64,000 nucleotides of DNA from Blautia wexlerae (GTDB lineage: Bacteria > Bacillota > Clostridia > Lachnospirales > Lachnospiraceae), in the NCBI RefSeq assembly GCF_013300825.1, contig NZ_JAAIMY010000005.1, positions 62,001 to 126,000 on the forward strand. The letters are read 5' to 3'. This document shows positions 16,799-25,304 of the stretch, in pieces. The translations under genes were made by a program, and so were the position numbers. How positions within the stretch are numbered: the stretch's first letter is position 1; the number at the start of each line of letters is the position of its first letter. The notes below the pieces were generated by a model, which saw nothing but the letters and a program-made list of their open reading frames with translations, ran no database searches and had not been told where the DNA came from.

Positions 16799-18112
16799 GT
16801 GTCAGAGAAACAGGTATGGCAGAAAGGAAATAATGATAACGTGGAGAGTAAGAAAGTAATTCAGGTGAAAGATCTCACCAAAATGTATAAATTGTATGAT
16901 AAGCCATCTGACAGACTGAAAGAAGCACTGGGGCTTACCAGAAAGAAACTTTATAAAGAGCACTATGCATTGCATGATGTGACATTTGATATTAATGAAG
17001 GGGAGTGCGTGGGAATTATCGGAACCAATGGTTCCGGTAAATCTACCATCCTTAAAATCATTACCGGTGTGCTGACTCCCACAGAGGGTGAAGTAAAGGT
17101 AGACGGAAGGATTTCCGCACTTCTGGAGCTTGGTGCCGGTTTTAATATGGAATATTCAGGTCTTGAAAATGTGTATCTTAACGGTACCATGATCGGCTTT
17201 TCAAAAGAAGAAATTGATGCCAGACTGGACGATATTCTGGAATTTGCAGACATTGGAGATTTTATCCATCAGCCTGTAAAGACATATTCCAGCGGTATGT
17301 TCGTGCGTCTGGCTTTTGCTGTTGCGATCAATATTGATCCGGAAATCCTGGTGGTAGATGAGGCATTATCTGTAGGTGATGTCTTTTTCCAGGCAAAATG
17401 CTACCACAAATTTGAAGAGTTTAAGAAACAGGGAAAGACAATCCTGTTTGTAAGCCATGACCTGAGCAGCGTATCCAAATACTGTGACAGGGTAATTCTT
17501 TTAAATAAGGGTGTAAAGCTGGATGAAGGTTCACCGAAGCAGATGGTAGATCTGTATAAGCAGCTTCTGGTAGGACAGAACCCTGTGAAACAGAATGGAA
17601 CTGACAGCGGAGAAAACACGCCGAAAACAGAAAAAGATCATGGAAGCTTTCAGGCAAATCCCAATCTTCTGGAGTATGGAAACCGTATGGCTGAGATCAT
17701 AGATTTTGAAGTGCTTGATGATAAGGGGATGCTTTCCAATACTATTGAAAAGGGGACTTCTTTTAAGATCAGGCTGAAAGCAAGATTTAATGAAGATATT
17801 CAGGAGCCTATTCTTGCATATACCTTTAAGAATATAAAAGGTACAGAGATCACCGGAACCAATACCATGTTCGAGAAAGTACAGATCGAGAGGTCAGGAA
17901 AAGGAGATATATGCACTGTGACATTTACACAGGATATGAATCTGCAGGGCGGTGAATATCTTCTGTCCTTCGGATGTACAGGATATAAGGACGGAGATTT
18001 TACTGTGTTCCACAGACTTTACGATGCATGTAATATTACTGTGGTTTCCAGTAAGAATACGGTTGGATTTTATGATATGAATTCAAAAATAGAAGTACAG
18101 TGTGAGGGATAA
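16799..18112 (+). CDS. wzt: ABC exporter ATPase Wzt with C-terminal carbohydrate-binding domain
   Basis: Nucleotide-binding subunit of the polysaccharide exporter. ABC motifs: Walker A GTNGSGKST (K81), signature YSSGM, Walker B ILVVDEALSVGD, and H-loop FVSHD. After residue ~285 there is an extra domain of about 150 residues with beta-sandwich character (GNRMAEIIDFEVLDDKG, FKIRLKARF, GGEYLLSFGC). In Wzt proteins of chain-terminator systems this domain recognises the capped end of the glycan. The GTG start has only a weak ribosome site; a GTG about 14 codons downstream is an alternative. The following gene encodes a WbdD-like capping enzyme, so the pair makes functional sense. Confidence 0.92.
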   Translation: MSEKQVWQKGNNDNVESKKVIQVKDLTKMYKLYDKPSDRLKEALGLTRKKLYKEHYALHDVTFDINEGECVGIIGTNGSGKSTILKIITGVLTPTEGEVKVDGRISALLELGAGFNMEYSGLENVYLNGTMIGFSKEEIDARLDDILEFADIGDFIHQPVKTYSSGMFVRLAFAVAINIDPEILVVDEALSVGDVFFQAKCYHKFEEFKKQGKTILFVSHDLSSVSKYCDRVILLNKGVKLDEGSPKQMVDLYKQLLVGQNPVKQNGTDSGENTPKTEKDHGSFQANPNLLEYGNRMAEIIDFEVLDDKGMLSNTIEKGTSFKIRLKARFNEDIQEPILAYTFKNIKGTEITGTNTMFEKVQIERSGKGDICTVTFTQDMNLQGGEYLLSFGCTGYKDGDFTVFHRLYDACNITVVSSKNTVGFYDMNSKIEVQCEG

Positions 18113-18114
18113 CC

Positions 18115-20307
18115 ATGGGAGAGATGATTGGAAAAGTATATCTGGATACCACGTATTATCCGGGAAAGGATCTATACAGTGACGGTGCGATCGAAGATGA
18201 GATGCTTGCCATTGCCAGAGATTATACACCGCAGGAGTTTAACAATGTGATCAGAGAGAAGGAGAGCTGGCCAATCCTGTATCACTTTTCACATATCAGA
18301 GAGAATATTTTAGGCTGGCTTCCTTTTACAGGCGAAGAAAAGGTTCTGGAGGTAGGTGCAGGATGCGGTGCTGTTACCGGAGTACTCTGCAGAAAAGCAA
18401 AAGAAGTCACCAGTATTGATCTGTCTATGAAACGAAGCAGGATCAATGCGTACAGACACAAAGATCAGGATAATCTGAAAATCCTTGTGGGAAATTTCCA
18501 GGAGATTGAACAGAATCTGACAGAAAAATACGATTATATTACTCTGATTGGTGTGTTTGAGTACGGGGAGGCATATATTCAGAGTGAAGATCCTTATGTG
18601 GATTTTCTGAAGATTATTTCCAGACATCTGAAACCGGATGGGAAGATTATTCTTGCCATTGAAAACCGGCTGGGACTGAAATACTGGGCCGGCTGTACAG
18701 AGGATCATTTCGGAACTCTTTTTGAGGGAATAGAAGGATACCCGCGTACCAGCGGGGTAAAGACTTTCACAAAGAAGGAATTTGGAAAAATCCTGAAGAG
18801 TGCAGGAGATTTAAAAGCATCCTGGTATTATCCGTTTCCGGATTACAAATTTCCGATGACAGTCTATTCTGACGGATATCTTCCGGCAAAAGGTGAGCTG
18901 AACCGTACAGAATACAATTTTGACAGATTCCGTCTGCAGCTTTTTCAGGAATCTTCTGTATATGATACACTTCTGGACAATGATCTGTATCCGCAGTTTG
19001 CCAACTCTTTCCTGCTTCTGATCGGCAGGGAGCAGCCTGAAATAAAGACATTATATGCCAAATTTTCCAATGAAAGAGACAGGCATTTTGATATCCGGAC
19101 AGAGATATCCGGTACAGAGTCCGGAGAAAAAACAGTGAGAAAATATCCGGAAACAGAGGAAGCATCTGAACATATCAGCAGGCTGGAAAAGATCTCCCTG
19201 AATCTCAGTGAATTATATAAAGAGTCCGGTATTTCCGTAAATAAGTGTAAAGGCGGAAAGAATTATGCTGAGTTTGAATTTCTTAACGGGATCACACTGG
19301 AAGAAAAGCTTGACACGTTACTTAAAGAAGGAAAAACAGATCAGGCAGAGGAACTTCTGTTTACTTATACAGACATGGTAAAGAAAATCCATGAAAGAGA
19401 GGAATTTTACAAAACAGAAGATTTTGTAAGAGTATTCGGGAATGTAAGACTTAAGCCCGGACTGAAATGTGCTGCTATATCAAATATTGATCTTGTACCG
19501 GCGAATATTATCCTGGAACAGGGAAGGGCATCTGTGATTGATTATGAGTGGACATTTTCTTTTCCTGTACCGTCACAGTTTATTGTATATCGGATGATTC
19601 ATTATTATCTGGAGAGTGATGGGAAACGGGAAGTACTCAGACAGAGAAATTTTTATGAGAAAGCAGGGCTTACAGAGGAAGATTGTAAGGTATTTGCTGA
19701 GATGGAGAGAAACTTTCAGCAATATATGCTGGGCAGCCATGCATCCATGCTCAGTCTTTACAGAAGAATTTCACCCGGTAAAGCCGATGCTGTAATATTC
19801 TATGAGGAGAAGAAAAAAGAAGCTGCACAGAAACTGCAGATTTTTCTGGATACAGGCAGTGGATTCAGCGAGGAAAACTCAGTGAAATTCCCGATTAAAG
19901 ACCGCAGATGTATAGTGAAAATGGAACTTCCCGGGCGGATACAGAGTCTGCGCCTTGATCCTGGAGAATTAAGAACAGGGATACGTGTCTGCAGAATACA
20001 TTGGGAAGATGGAACTTCTGCACAGTTTTGTACAAATGGAGTTTCGTTAGGTGAAAATCTGTATTACTTTGGCGCCGCTGATCCGCAGATTCAGATTCAG
20101 AGGATTCCTGAGAATGTCGGAACTATTGAAATAGAACTGGAATTCGAGGATGAGAAAGAGACCTCTGAGAAATTTTGGAATATATATCAGAAACGGGAGC
20201 AGAATTTCAGAATACGTGAGGCAGAACTTCAGAAACAGGAGAATGTACTCCGGACAGTGGAGAACAGTAAACTGTGGAAGATGTACAGAAATGTAAAGAA
20301 GGTATAA
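18115..20307 (+). CDS. WbdD-like bifunctional methyltransferase-kinase with C-terminal coiled coil
   Basis: 730 residues in three parts. Residues ~50-240 are a class I SAM methyltransferase (V77-L-E-V-G-A-G-C-G, then SIDLS). Residues ~345-500 look like an APH/choline-kinase-type kinase: KGGKNYAEFEFLNG lobe, catalytic D459 and N464 in NIDLVPANII, metal-binding D476 in VIDYEW; the usual HxD histidine is replaced by N457. Residues ~590-680 are beta-rich, and ~690-730 a charged coiled coil. E. coli O9a WbdD, which caps the glycan with methyl and phosphate groups and fixes chain length by its coiled coil, has methyltransferase, kinase and coiled coil in this order and similar length. The gene begins three bases after wzt. 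Its role as a chain terminator is inference from architecture and position. Confidence 0.8.
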   Translation: MGEMIGKVYLDTTYYPGKDLYSDGAIEDEMLAIARDYTPQEFNNVIREKESWPILYHFSHIRENILGWLPFTGEEKVLEVGAGCGAVTGVLCRKAKEVTSIDLSMKRSRINAYRHKDQDNLKILVGNFQEIEQNLTEKYDYITLIGVFEYGEAYIQSEDPYVDFLKIISRHLKPDGKIILAIENRLGLKYWAGCTEDHFGTLFEGIEGYPRTSGVKTFTKKEFGKILKSAGDLKASWYYPFPDYKFPMTVYSDGYLPAKGELNRTEYNFDRFRLQLFQESSVYDTLLDNDLYPQFANSFLLLIGREQPEIKTLYAKFSNERDRHFDIRTEISGTESGEKTVRKYPETEEASEHISRLEKISLNLSELYKESGISVNKCKGGKNYAEFEFLNGITLEEKLDTLLKEGKTDQAEELLFTYTDMVKKIHEREEFYKTEDFVRVFGNVRLKPGLKCAAISNIDLVPANIILEQGRASVIDYEWTFSFPVPSQFIVYRMIHYYLESDGKREVLRQRNFYEKAGLTEEDCKVFAEMERNFQQYMLGSHASMLSLYRRISPGKADAVIFYEEKKKEAAQKLQIFLDTGSGFSEENSVKFPIKDRRCIVKMELPGRIQSLRLDPGELRTGIRVCRIHWEDGTSAQFCTNGVSLGENLYYFGAADPQIQIQRIPENVGTIEIELEFEDEKETSEKFWNIYQKREQNFRIREAELQKQENVLRTVENSKLWKMYRNVKKV

Positions 20308-20343
20308 CATACAGGCAAAGCAGTAACGTAAAAGGATATAATT

Positions 20344-22857
20344 ATGGCAAAAATACTTTGGAGTGTGGATGAAAAGATATATAATGATCAGACTGCACAT
20401 ACTCTGATCCTGAAAGGTTGGGCTGCGCAGACTGAGGGTGCAGAGTGTGAATTTTCTCTGAAAGGAGACGGGGAGGAGATTACAATATCTGCGCCGGAAC
20501 GTTTTGACAGAGCAGATGTATCTCACAGTCTGGATGAACTCAGGGAAGCTTCAAATATCGGGTTTGCAGTAAAAATCCCGGAAATCCGGGAACTGACCGG
20601 CAGATATAAAAGGCTGGAACTGACAGTGACAGCAGAACAGGAAAGTGCAGTATTGTGGGAAACAAATACAGAAGAACTGGAGAAATTCTGCACAGACAGT
20701 CTGCTGGAATATCATATTGACAGAGAAGAAATACTGGGAAAGACCACACTGCTGATCGAGGGATGGGTATTGGATCAGCTGGGGTCAGATGAGATTATTG
20801 TAGAAGATAAGTCTCATACAGTGATCAATTGTAAGATCAGACGTATGCGCCGTCCTGATGTGCTGGAAGAGAGAAAAATCAGACGTGAAGAAAATAATGA
20901 GATAGGTTTTTCGCTTTCAATAGATCTTTCTGATGAGCGCAGAAATGAATTTTTTGTTTATTTTAAAGGTGCGGAGACAGAAAAATGTCATGTGGTGGAC
21001 ATAAAGAAACTGAAGGCAGAAAAATCAGTATTTCACCAGAGAATGAAGCTTTTATCCTGGGAGAACAGAGAAAAGAACTTTGCATATATCAGAGAAAAAG
21101 GTCTGGGAGATTTTGTTCGTTATGTGGGAACTTATCAGCAGGATAATTCGTCTCAGGATTATGAAGCGTGGCTGAGAAACCATGTAGCAGGAAGAAAAGA
21201 ACTGAAAAGGCAGAGGGCAGCAGTTTTTTCAACTACACCTCTGATCAGTATTGTAATCCCACTGTATAACACTCCCTTAGAATATCTGAAGGAAATGGTG
21301 GATTCAGTGCTCGCACAGACCTATGGCAACTGGCAGTTATGTCTGGCAGACGGCAGCGAGGGAGATGAAGTCAGCGAATTCTTGAGAAAAAAATACAAAC
21401 AGGAAATCCGCATTTCTTATAAGAAGCTGAAAGAAAACAAAGGTATTTCCGAAAATACAAATGCAGCCGTTAAGCTTGCAATGGGAGAGTATATCATGCT
21501 CTGCGATCATGATGATGTTCTTGCACCGGATGCACTTTTTCATATTGTAAAGGCGATCACTGAGAAAAAAGCAGATGCGATCTATACGGATGAAGATAAG
21601 ATCAGCATGGATGGAAAGCATTACTTTGAGCCAAACTTTAAACCGGATTTTAACCTGTTCAGACTCAGAGAGAATAATTATATCTGTCATATTTTTGTGG
21701 TAAAAAGAACGATTTTGGATCAGGCAGGAACATTTCGCCGGGAATATGATGGAGCACAGGATTTTGACCTGATCTTTCGCTGCTGCGAGAAGGCGGAAAG
21801 GATTGTTCATATTCCAAGAGTCCTTTATCACTGGAGAAGTCATATGAATTCTACAGCGGCCAATCCGGAAAGTAAACGATATGCTTTTGAAGCAGGAAAA
21901 CGAGCGATAGAAGCACACTATGAACGTGCGGGAATCCGGGCAGATGTAGAGCTGACAGAACGCCCGGGATGGTACAGAAGTCATGTGGAAATAGAAGGAA
22001 AACCGCTGATTTCCATTATTATCCCGAATAAGGATCATATTGATGATCTGGAACTCTGTATTGCCTCTGTAGAAGAGAAATCCACCTGGAAAAATTATGA
22101 GATTCTGATCGTAGAGAATAACAGTGAAGATAAGAAAACTTTTGCCTATTATGAGCAACTGAAACAAAGGTATGAGAATGTGAGGATTCTTGTATGGAAG
22201 AAAGAATTCAATTATTCATCCATCAATAATTTTGCAGTAAGAGAAGCAAGAGGGGAGTATCTTTTGTTCCTGAATAATGATGTGGAGATCATCACTCCTT
22301 CCTGGATGGAAGAGATGCTTCAGATCTGCCAGCAGGATGGCGTGGGAATTACGGGTGCAAAGCTTTATTATCCGGATGATACCATTCAGCATGCCGGTGT
22401 GGTTCTTGGGCTTGGAGGTATTGCAGGACATATTATGTGTAAGGCCGGAAGGGAAGACATCGGATATATGGGCCGCATGGTCTGTGTTCAGGAGATCAGT
22501 GCCGTTACTGCTGCATGTATGCTGGTGAAAACTTCTGTGTTTAAGGCAGCAGGCGGGTTTGATGAAGAACTGAGAGTGGCATTTAATGATATTGATCTGT
22601 GTATGCAGGTAAGACATATGGGACAGAAGATTGTATTCACTCCTTATGCGGAGTTATATCATTATGAATCCAAGTCCAGAGGTCTTGAAGATACACCTGA
22701 GAAGCAACTGCGTTTCTCGAAGGAAATGAAATGTTTCCGACGGAAATGGGAAAGAGAACTGCTGAAGGGAGATCCTTATTACAGTCCTAACCTGTCATTA
22801 AAAGAGGGGAATTGTTCCCTGAGAAAAGAAGAAAGAAATGGGGAATCACATGCCTGA
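20344..22857 (+). CDS. Large glycosyltransferase with two GT2 domains and an N-terminal beta-domain
   Basis: 837 residues. The first ~230 contain two related segments with the pattern ..L.GW....R.DV...GF (LKGWAAQ, then IEGWVLDQ), probably beta-sandwich modules of unknown role. A first GT-A domain starts near residue 300 (LISIVIPLYNT, CDHDDVLAPDA) and a second near 555 (LISIIIPNKDH, LFLNNDVEII). Both keep acidic metal-binding motifs, so both may be active and add two different or alternating sugars. Paralogous to the next gene and to the gene at 29306. Acceptor and donor cannot be told from sequence; rhamnose is plausible given rmlC. Confidence 0.85.
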   Translation: MAKILWSVDEKIYNDQTAHTLILKGWAAQTEGAECEFSLKGDGEEITISAPERFDRADVSHSLDELREASNIGFAVKIPEIRELTGRYKRLELTVTAEQESAVLWETNTEELEKFCTDSLLEYHIDREEILGKTTLLIEGWVLDQLGSDEIIVEDKSHTVINCKIRRMRRPDVLEERKIRREENNEIGFSLSIDLSDERRNEFFVYFKGAETEKCHVVDIKKLKAEKSVFHQRMKLLSWENREKNFAYIREKGLGDFVRYVGTYQQDNSSQDYEAWLRNHVAGRKELKRQRAAVFSTTPLISIVIPLYNTPLEYLKEMVDSVLAQTYGNWQLCLADGSEGDEVSEFLRKKYKQEIRISYKKLKENKGISENTNAAVKLAMGEYIMLCDHDDVLAPDALFHIVKAITEKKADAIYTDEDKISMDGKHYFEPNFKPDFNLFRLRENNYICHIFVVKRTILDQAGTFRREYDGAQDFDLIFRCCEKAERIVHIPRVLYHWRSHMNSTAANPESKRYAFEAGKRAIEAHYERAGIRADVELTERPGWYRSHVEIEGKPLISIIIPNKDHIDDLELCIASVEEKSTWKNYEILIVENNSEDKKTFAYYEQLKQRYENVRILVWKKEFNYSSINNFAVREARGEYLLFLNNDVEIITPSWMEEMLQICQQDGVGITGAKLYYPDDTIQHAGVVLGLGGIAGHIMCKAGREDIGYMGRMVCVQEISAVTAACMLVKTSVFKAAGGFDEELRVAFNDIDLCMQVRHMGQKIVFTPYAELYHYESKSRGLEDTPEKQLRFSKEMKCFRRKWERELLKGDPYYSPNLSLKEGNCSLRKEERNGESHA

Positions 22858-25294
22858 AGAAATATTTGAAGTAACAAGAGAAAGATTTCATCTGCTGGAC
22901 AGAAATCAGTATATCGTGCAGGGAAGCTGGCCAAAAGATGCGAAGATGGAAGCATATCTGGACGGTCATAAGCTGAAGACGACGGTGAAGAAAGTAGAGA
23001 TGGTCAGTGCCCTGGAGCGTTTTAAGGATCCGGATCTTATGCGTGGAGAGCAGATCACAGCTACGCTGGAGATACCGGACAGTCTGGAAGAATCCAAGAA
23101 GCTGGTGATCTACGCAGATATGCCGGACAGGAAAAAAGTATGGTTTTCCATATCAGCCGGCGAACTGAGAAAGAAAAGAGACAGGCCGCAGGTTTACTTT
23201 GAAGAAGAAAAAGTACAGCAGGGAATGGTGCGTTTAAGAGGATGGGTGATTGACAGTAAGCCGGTTGCGATCCAGATTTTTGATGAGAATAAGAAACCTC
23301 TGGATGCAGATATTCAGAGAACAGACCGTGTGGATGTGAATCAGCTTTATGAAGAACTGGAAAATCCGGAGAAAACAGGATTTTTCACAGAAGTAACCAA
23401 TGTTCACGGTAAATGTCTGTATGTGGTTTTTAAGGCAGGAAACAGAAAAACAGTGAAGGTTGTTCCCTTAAGAAGAATGGAAGTTCTGGCAAAGAAAGTG
23501 GACAGATATGCAAAAAAAGGACTTCATTACTGGAAAACCCAGGGAGGCACTGCACTTGCAGGGAAGATTGTCTCCAAAATAAAGACAGCTTCTACAAGAG
23601 AAATTCCATATCAGAAATGGATTGTCCGTCATCTTCCGGGAAAAGCAGAGCTTGAGAAACAGAGAAGAACAAAACTGTCATACAGTCCGAAGATTTCTAT
23701 CGTTGTTCCGCTTTACAAAACTCCGGAAAAGTATCTGAGAAGACTGACAGAGTCTGTGCAGCAGCAGACCTATCCAAACTGGGAGCTGTGTCTTTCCGAT
23801 GGAAGTGGCACAGATTCACCTCTTACCGGAATTCTGAAAGAACTTTGTGCGAAGGATGCAAGGATTAAAGTGATCACACATGACAGGACACTTCAGATTT
23901 CGGAGAATACGAACAGTGCCATAGAAGCTGCATCCGGAGATTTTATTGCTTTTGCGGATCATGATGATGAACTGACCCCTCATGCATTATTTGAATGTGT
24001 AAAGGCGTTGAATGATCATCCGGGAACATTGGTGGTATATTCTGATGAAGATAAAATGTCCATGGACGGACATAAATTTTTTCAGCCACATTTCAAACCA
24101 GACTATAATCCGGATCTGTTGTGCACAGTGAATTATATCTGCCATTTATTTGTGGTATCACGCAGCGTGATCGAAAAGGTGGGAATGCTGCGCAAAGAAT
24201 TTGACGGGGCGCAGGACTATGATTTCATTTTCCGATGTGTGGAAGCTGTAAAGGATGAGGAAATTTACCACGTACCGAAGATCCTGTATCACTGGCGGTG
24301 TCATGAGAATTCTACTGCTGAGAATCCGGAAAGCAAAACCTATGCTTTTGATGCAGGAAGAAGGGCAGTTCAGGAGCATTATAACAGGGTGGGAGTTCAT
24401 GCAAAAGTATCTGACGGAGAATTTCCGGGACTTTACAGAACAGAGTTCATCCGTGATCATGATCCATTGATTTCCATTATTATTCCGAATAAAGATCACA
24501 TTGATGATCTGAAACGCTGTATGGATTCCATAGAGCAGAAATCCACATACAGAAATTACGAATATGTGATCGTGGAGAATAACAGCACAGATCCTGAGAC
24601 GTTTGAATATTATAAGAAACTGGAAGCGGAGAATAAAAAAGTCCATGTAGTTTACTGGGACGGGGTATTCAATTATTCTGCTATCAATAATTATGGTGCC
24701 TCCTTTGCAAAGGGAGAATATTTTCTTCTTCTGAACAATGATACAGAGATCATTAATCCGAACTGCCTGGAAGAATTATTAGGCTACTGTATGCGCAGTG
24801 ATGTAGGCGCAGTAGGTGCCAGATTATACTATGAAGATGATACGATCCAGCATGCCGGAGTTGTCATCGGATTTGGAGGAATTGCAGGACACTGCTTTGT
24901 ACTTCAGCCAAGAGGAACAACAGGATACTGTCACAGAATTATCTGTGCACAGGACTACAGTGCTGTTACGGCTGCCTGCATGATGGTAAAAAGGTCTGCA
25001 TTTGAAAAGGTGGGAGGTCTTTCCGAAGAACTTCAGGTTGCCTTTAATGACATTGATTTTTGTATGAAACTGCGGCAGGCCGGATACCTGATCGTATATA
25101 ATCCTTACGCTGAACTTTATCATTATGAATCCAAATCAAGAGGACTGGAGGATACTCCGGAAAAGGTGGCACGTTTCAACAGAGAGATTTCTGTTTTTGA
25201 AAAAAGATGGCCGGATATTCTGAGAAATGGTGATCCGTATTATAATCCGAATCTTACATTAAAGAGTCAGGATTTTTCTCTGAAACGGATATAG
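22838..25294 (+). CDS. Large glycosyltransferase with two GT2 domains, paralogue of the preceding gene
   Basis: 818 residues with the same design: an N-terminal beta-rich part (VRLRGWVIDSK, RTDRVDV, KTGFF), first GT-A domain from about residue 286 (ISIVVPLYKT, FADHDDELTPH), second from about 545 (ISIIIPNKDH, LLLNNDTEII), and a shared ending (YHYESKSRGLEDTPEK). The start overlaps the previous gene by 20 bases; an ATG at 22850 is an alternative and neither has a strong ribosome site, which suggests coupled translation. The close similarity and adjacency point to tandem duplication. Confidence 0.85.
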   Translation: MGNHMPEEIFEVTRERFHLLDRNQYIVQGSWPKDAKMEAYLDGHKLKTTVKKVEMVSALERFKDPDLMRGEQITATLEIPDSLEESKKLVIYADMPDRKKVWFSISAGELRKKRDRPQVYFEEEKVQQGMVRLRGWVIDSKPVAIQIFDENKKPLDADIQRTDRVDVNQLYEELENPEKTGFFTEVTNVHGKCLYVVFKAGNRKTVKVVPLRRMEVLAKKVDRYAKKGLHYWKTQGGTALAGKIVSKIKTASTREIPYQKWIVRHLPGKAELEKQRRTKLSYSPKISIVVPLYKTPEKYLRRLTESVQQQTYPNWELCLSDGSGTDSPLTGILKELCAKDARIKVITHDRTLQISENTNSAIEAASGDFIAFADHDDELTPHALFECVKALNDHPGTLVVYSDEDKMSMDGHKFFQPHFKPDYNPDLLCTVNYICHLFVVSRSVIEKVGMLRKEFDGAQDYDFIFRCVEAVKDEEIYHVPKILYHWRCHENSTAENPESKTYAFDAGRRAVQEHYNRVGVHAKVSDGEFPGLYRTEFIRDHDPLISIIIPNKDHIDDLKRCMDSIEQKSTYRNYEYVIVENNSTDPETFEYYKKLEAENKKVHVVYWDGVFNYSAINNYGASFAKGEYFLLLNNDTEIINPNCLEELLGYCMRSDVGAVGARLYYEDDTIQHAGVVIGFGGIAGHCFVLQPRGTTGYCHRIICAQDYSAVTAACMMVKRSAFEKVGGLSEELQVAFNDIDFCMKLRQAGYLIVYNPYAELYHYESKSRGLEDTPEKVARFNREISVFEKRWPDILRNGDPYYNPNLTLKSQDFSLKRI

Positions 25295-25304
25295 GGGCAG
25301 ATTT

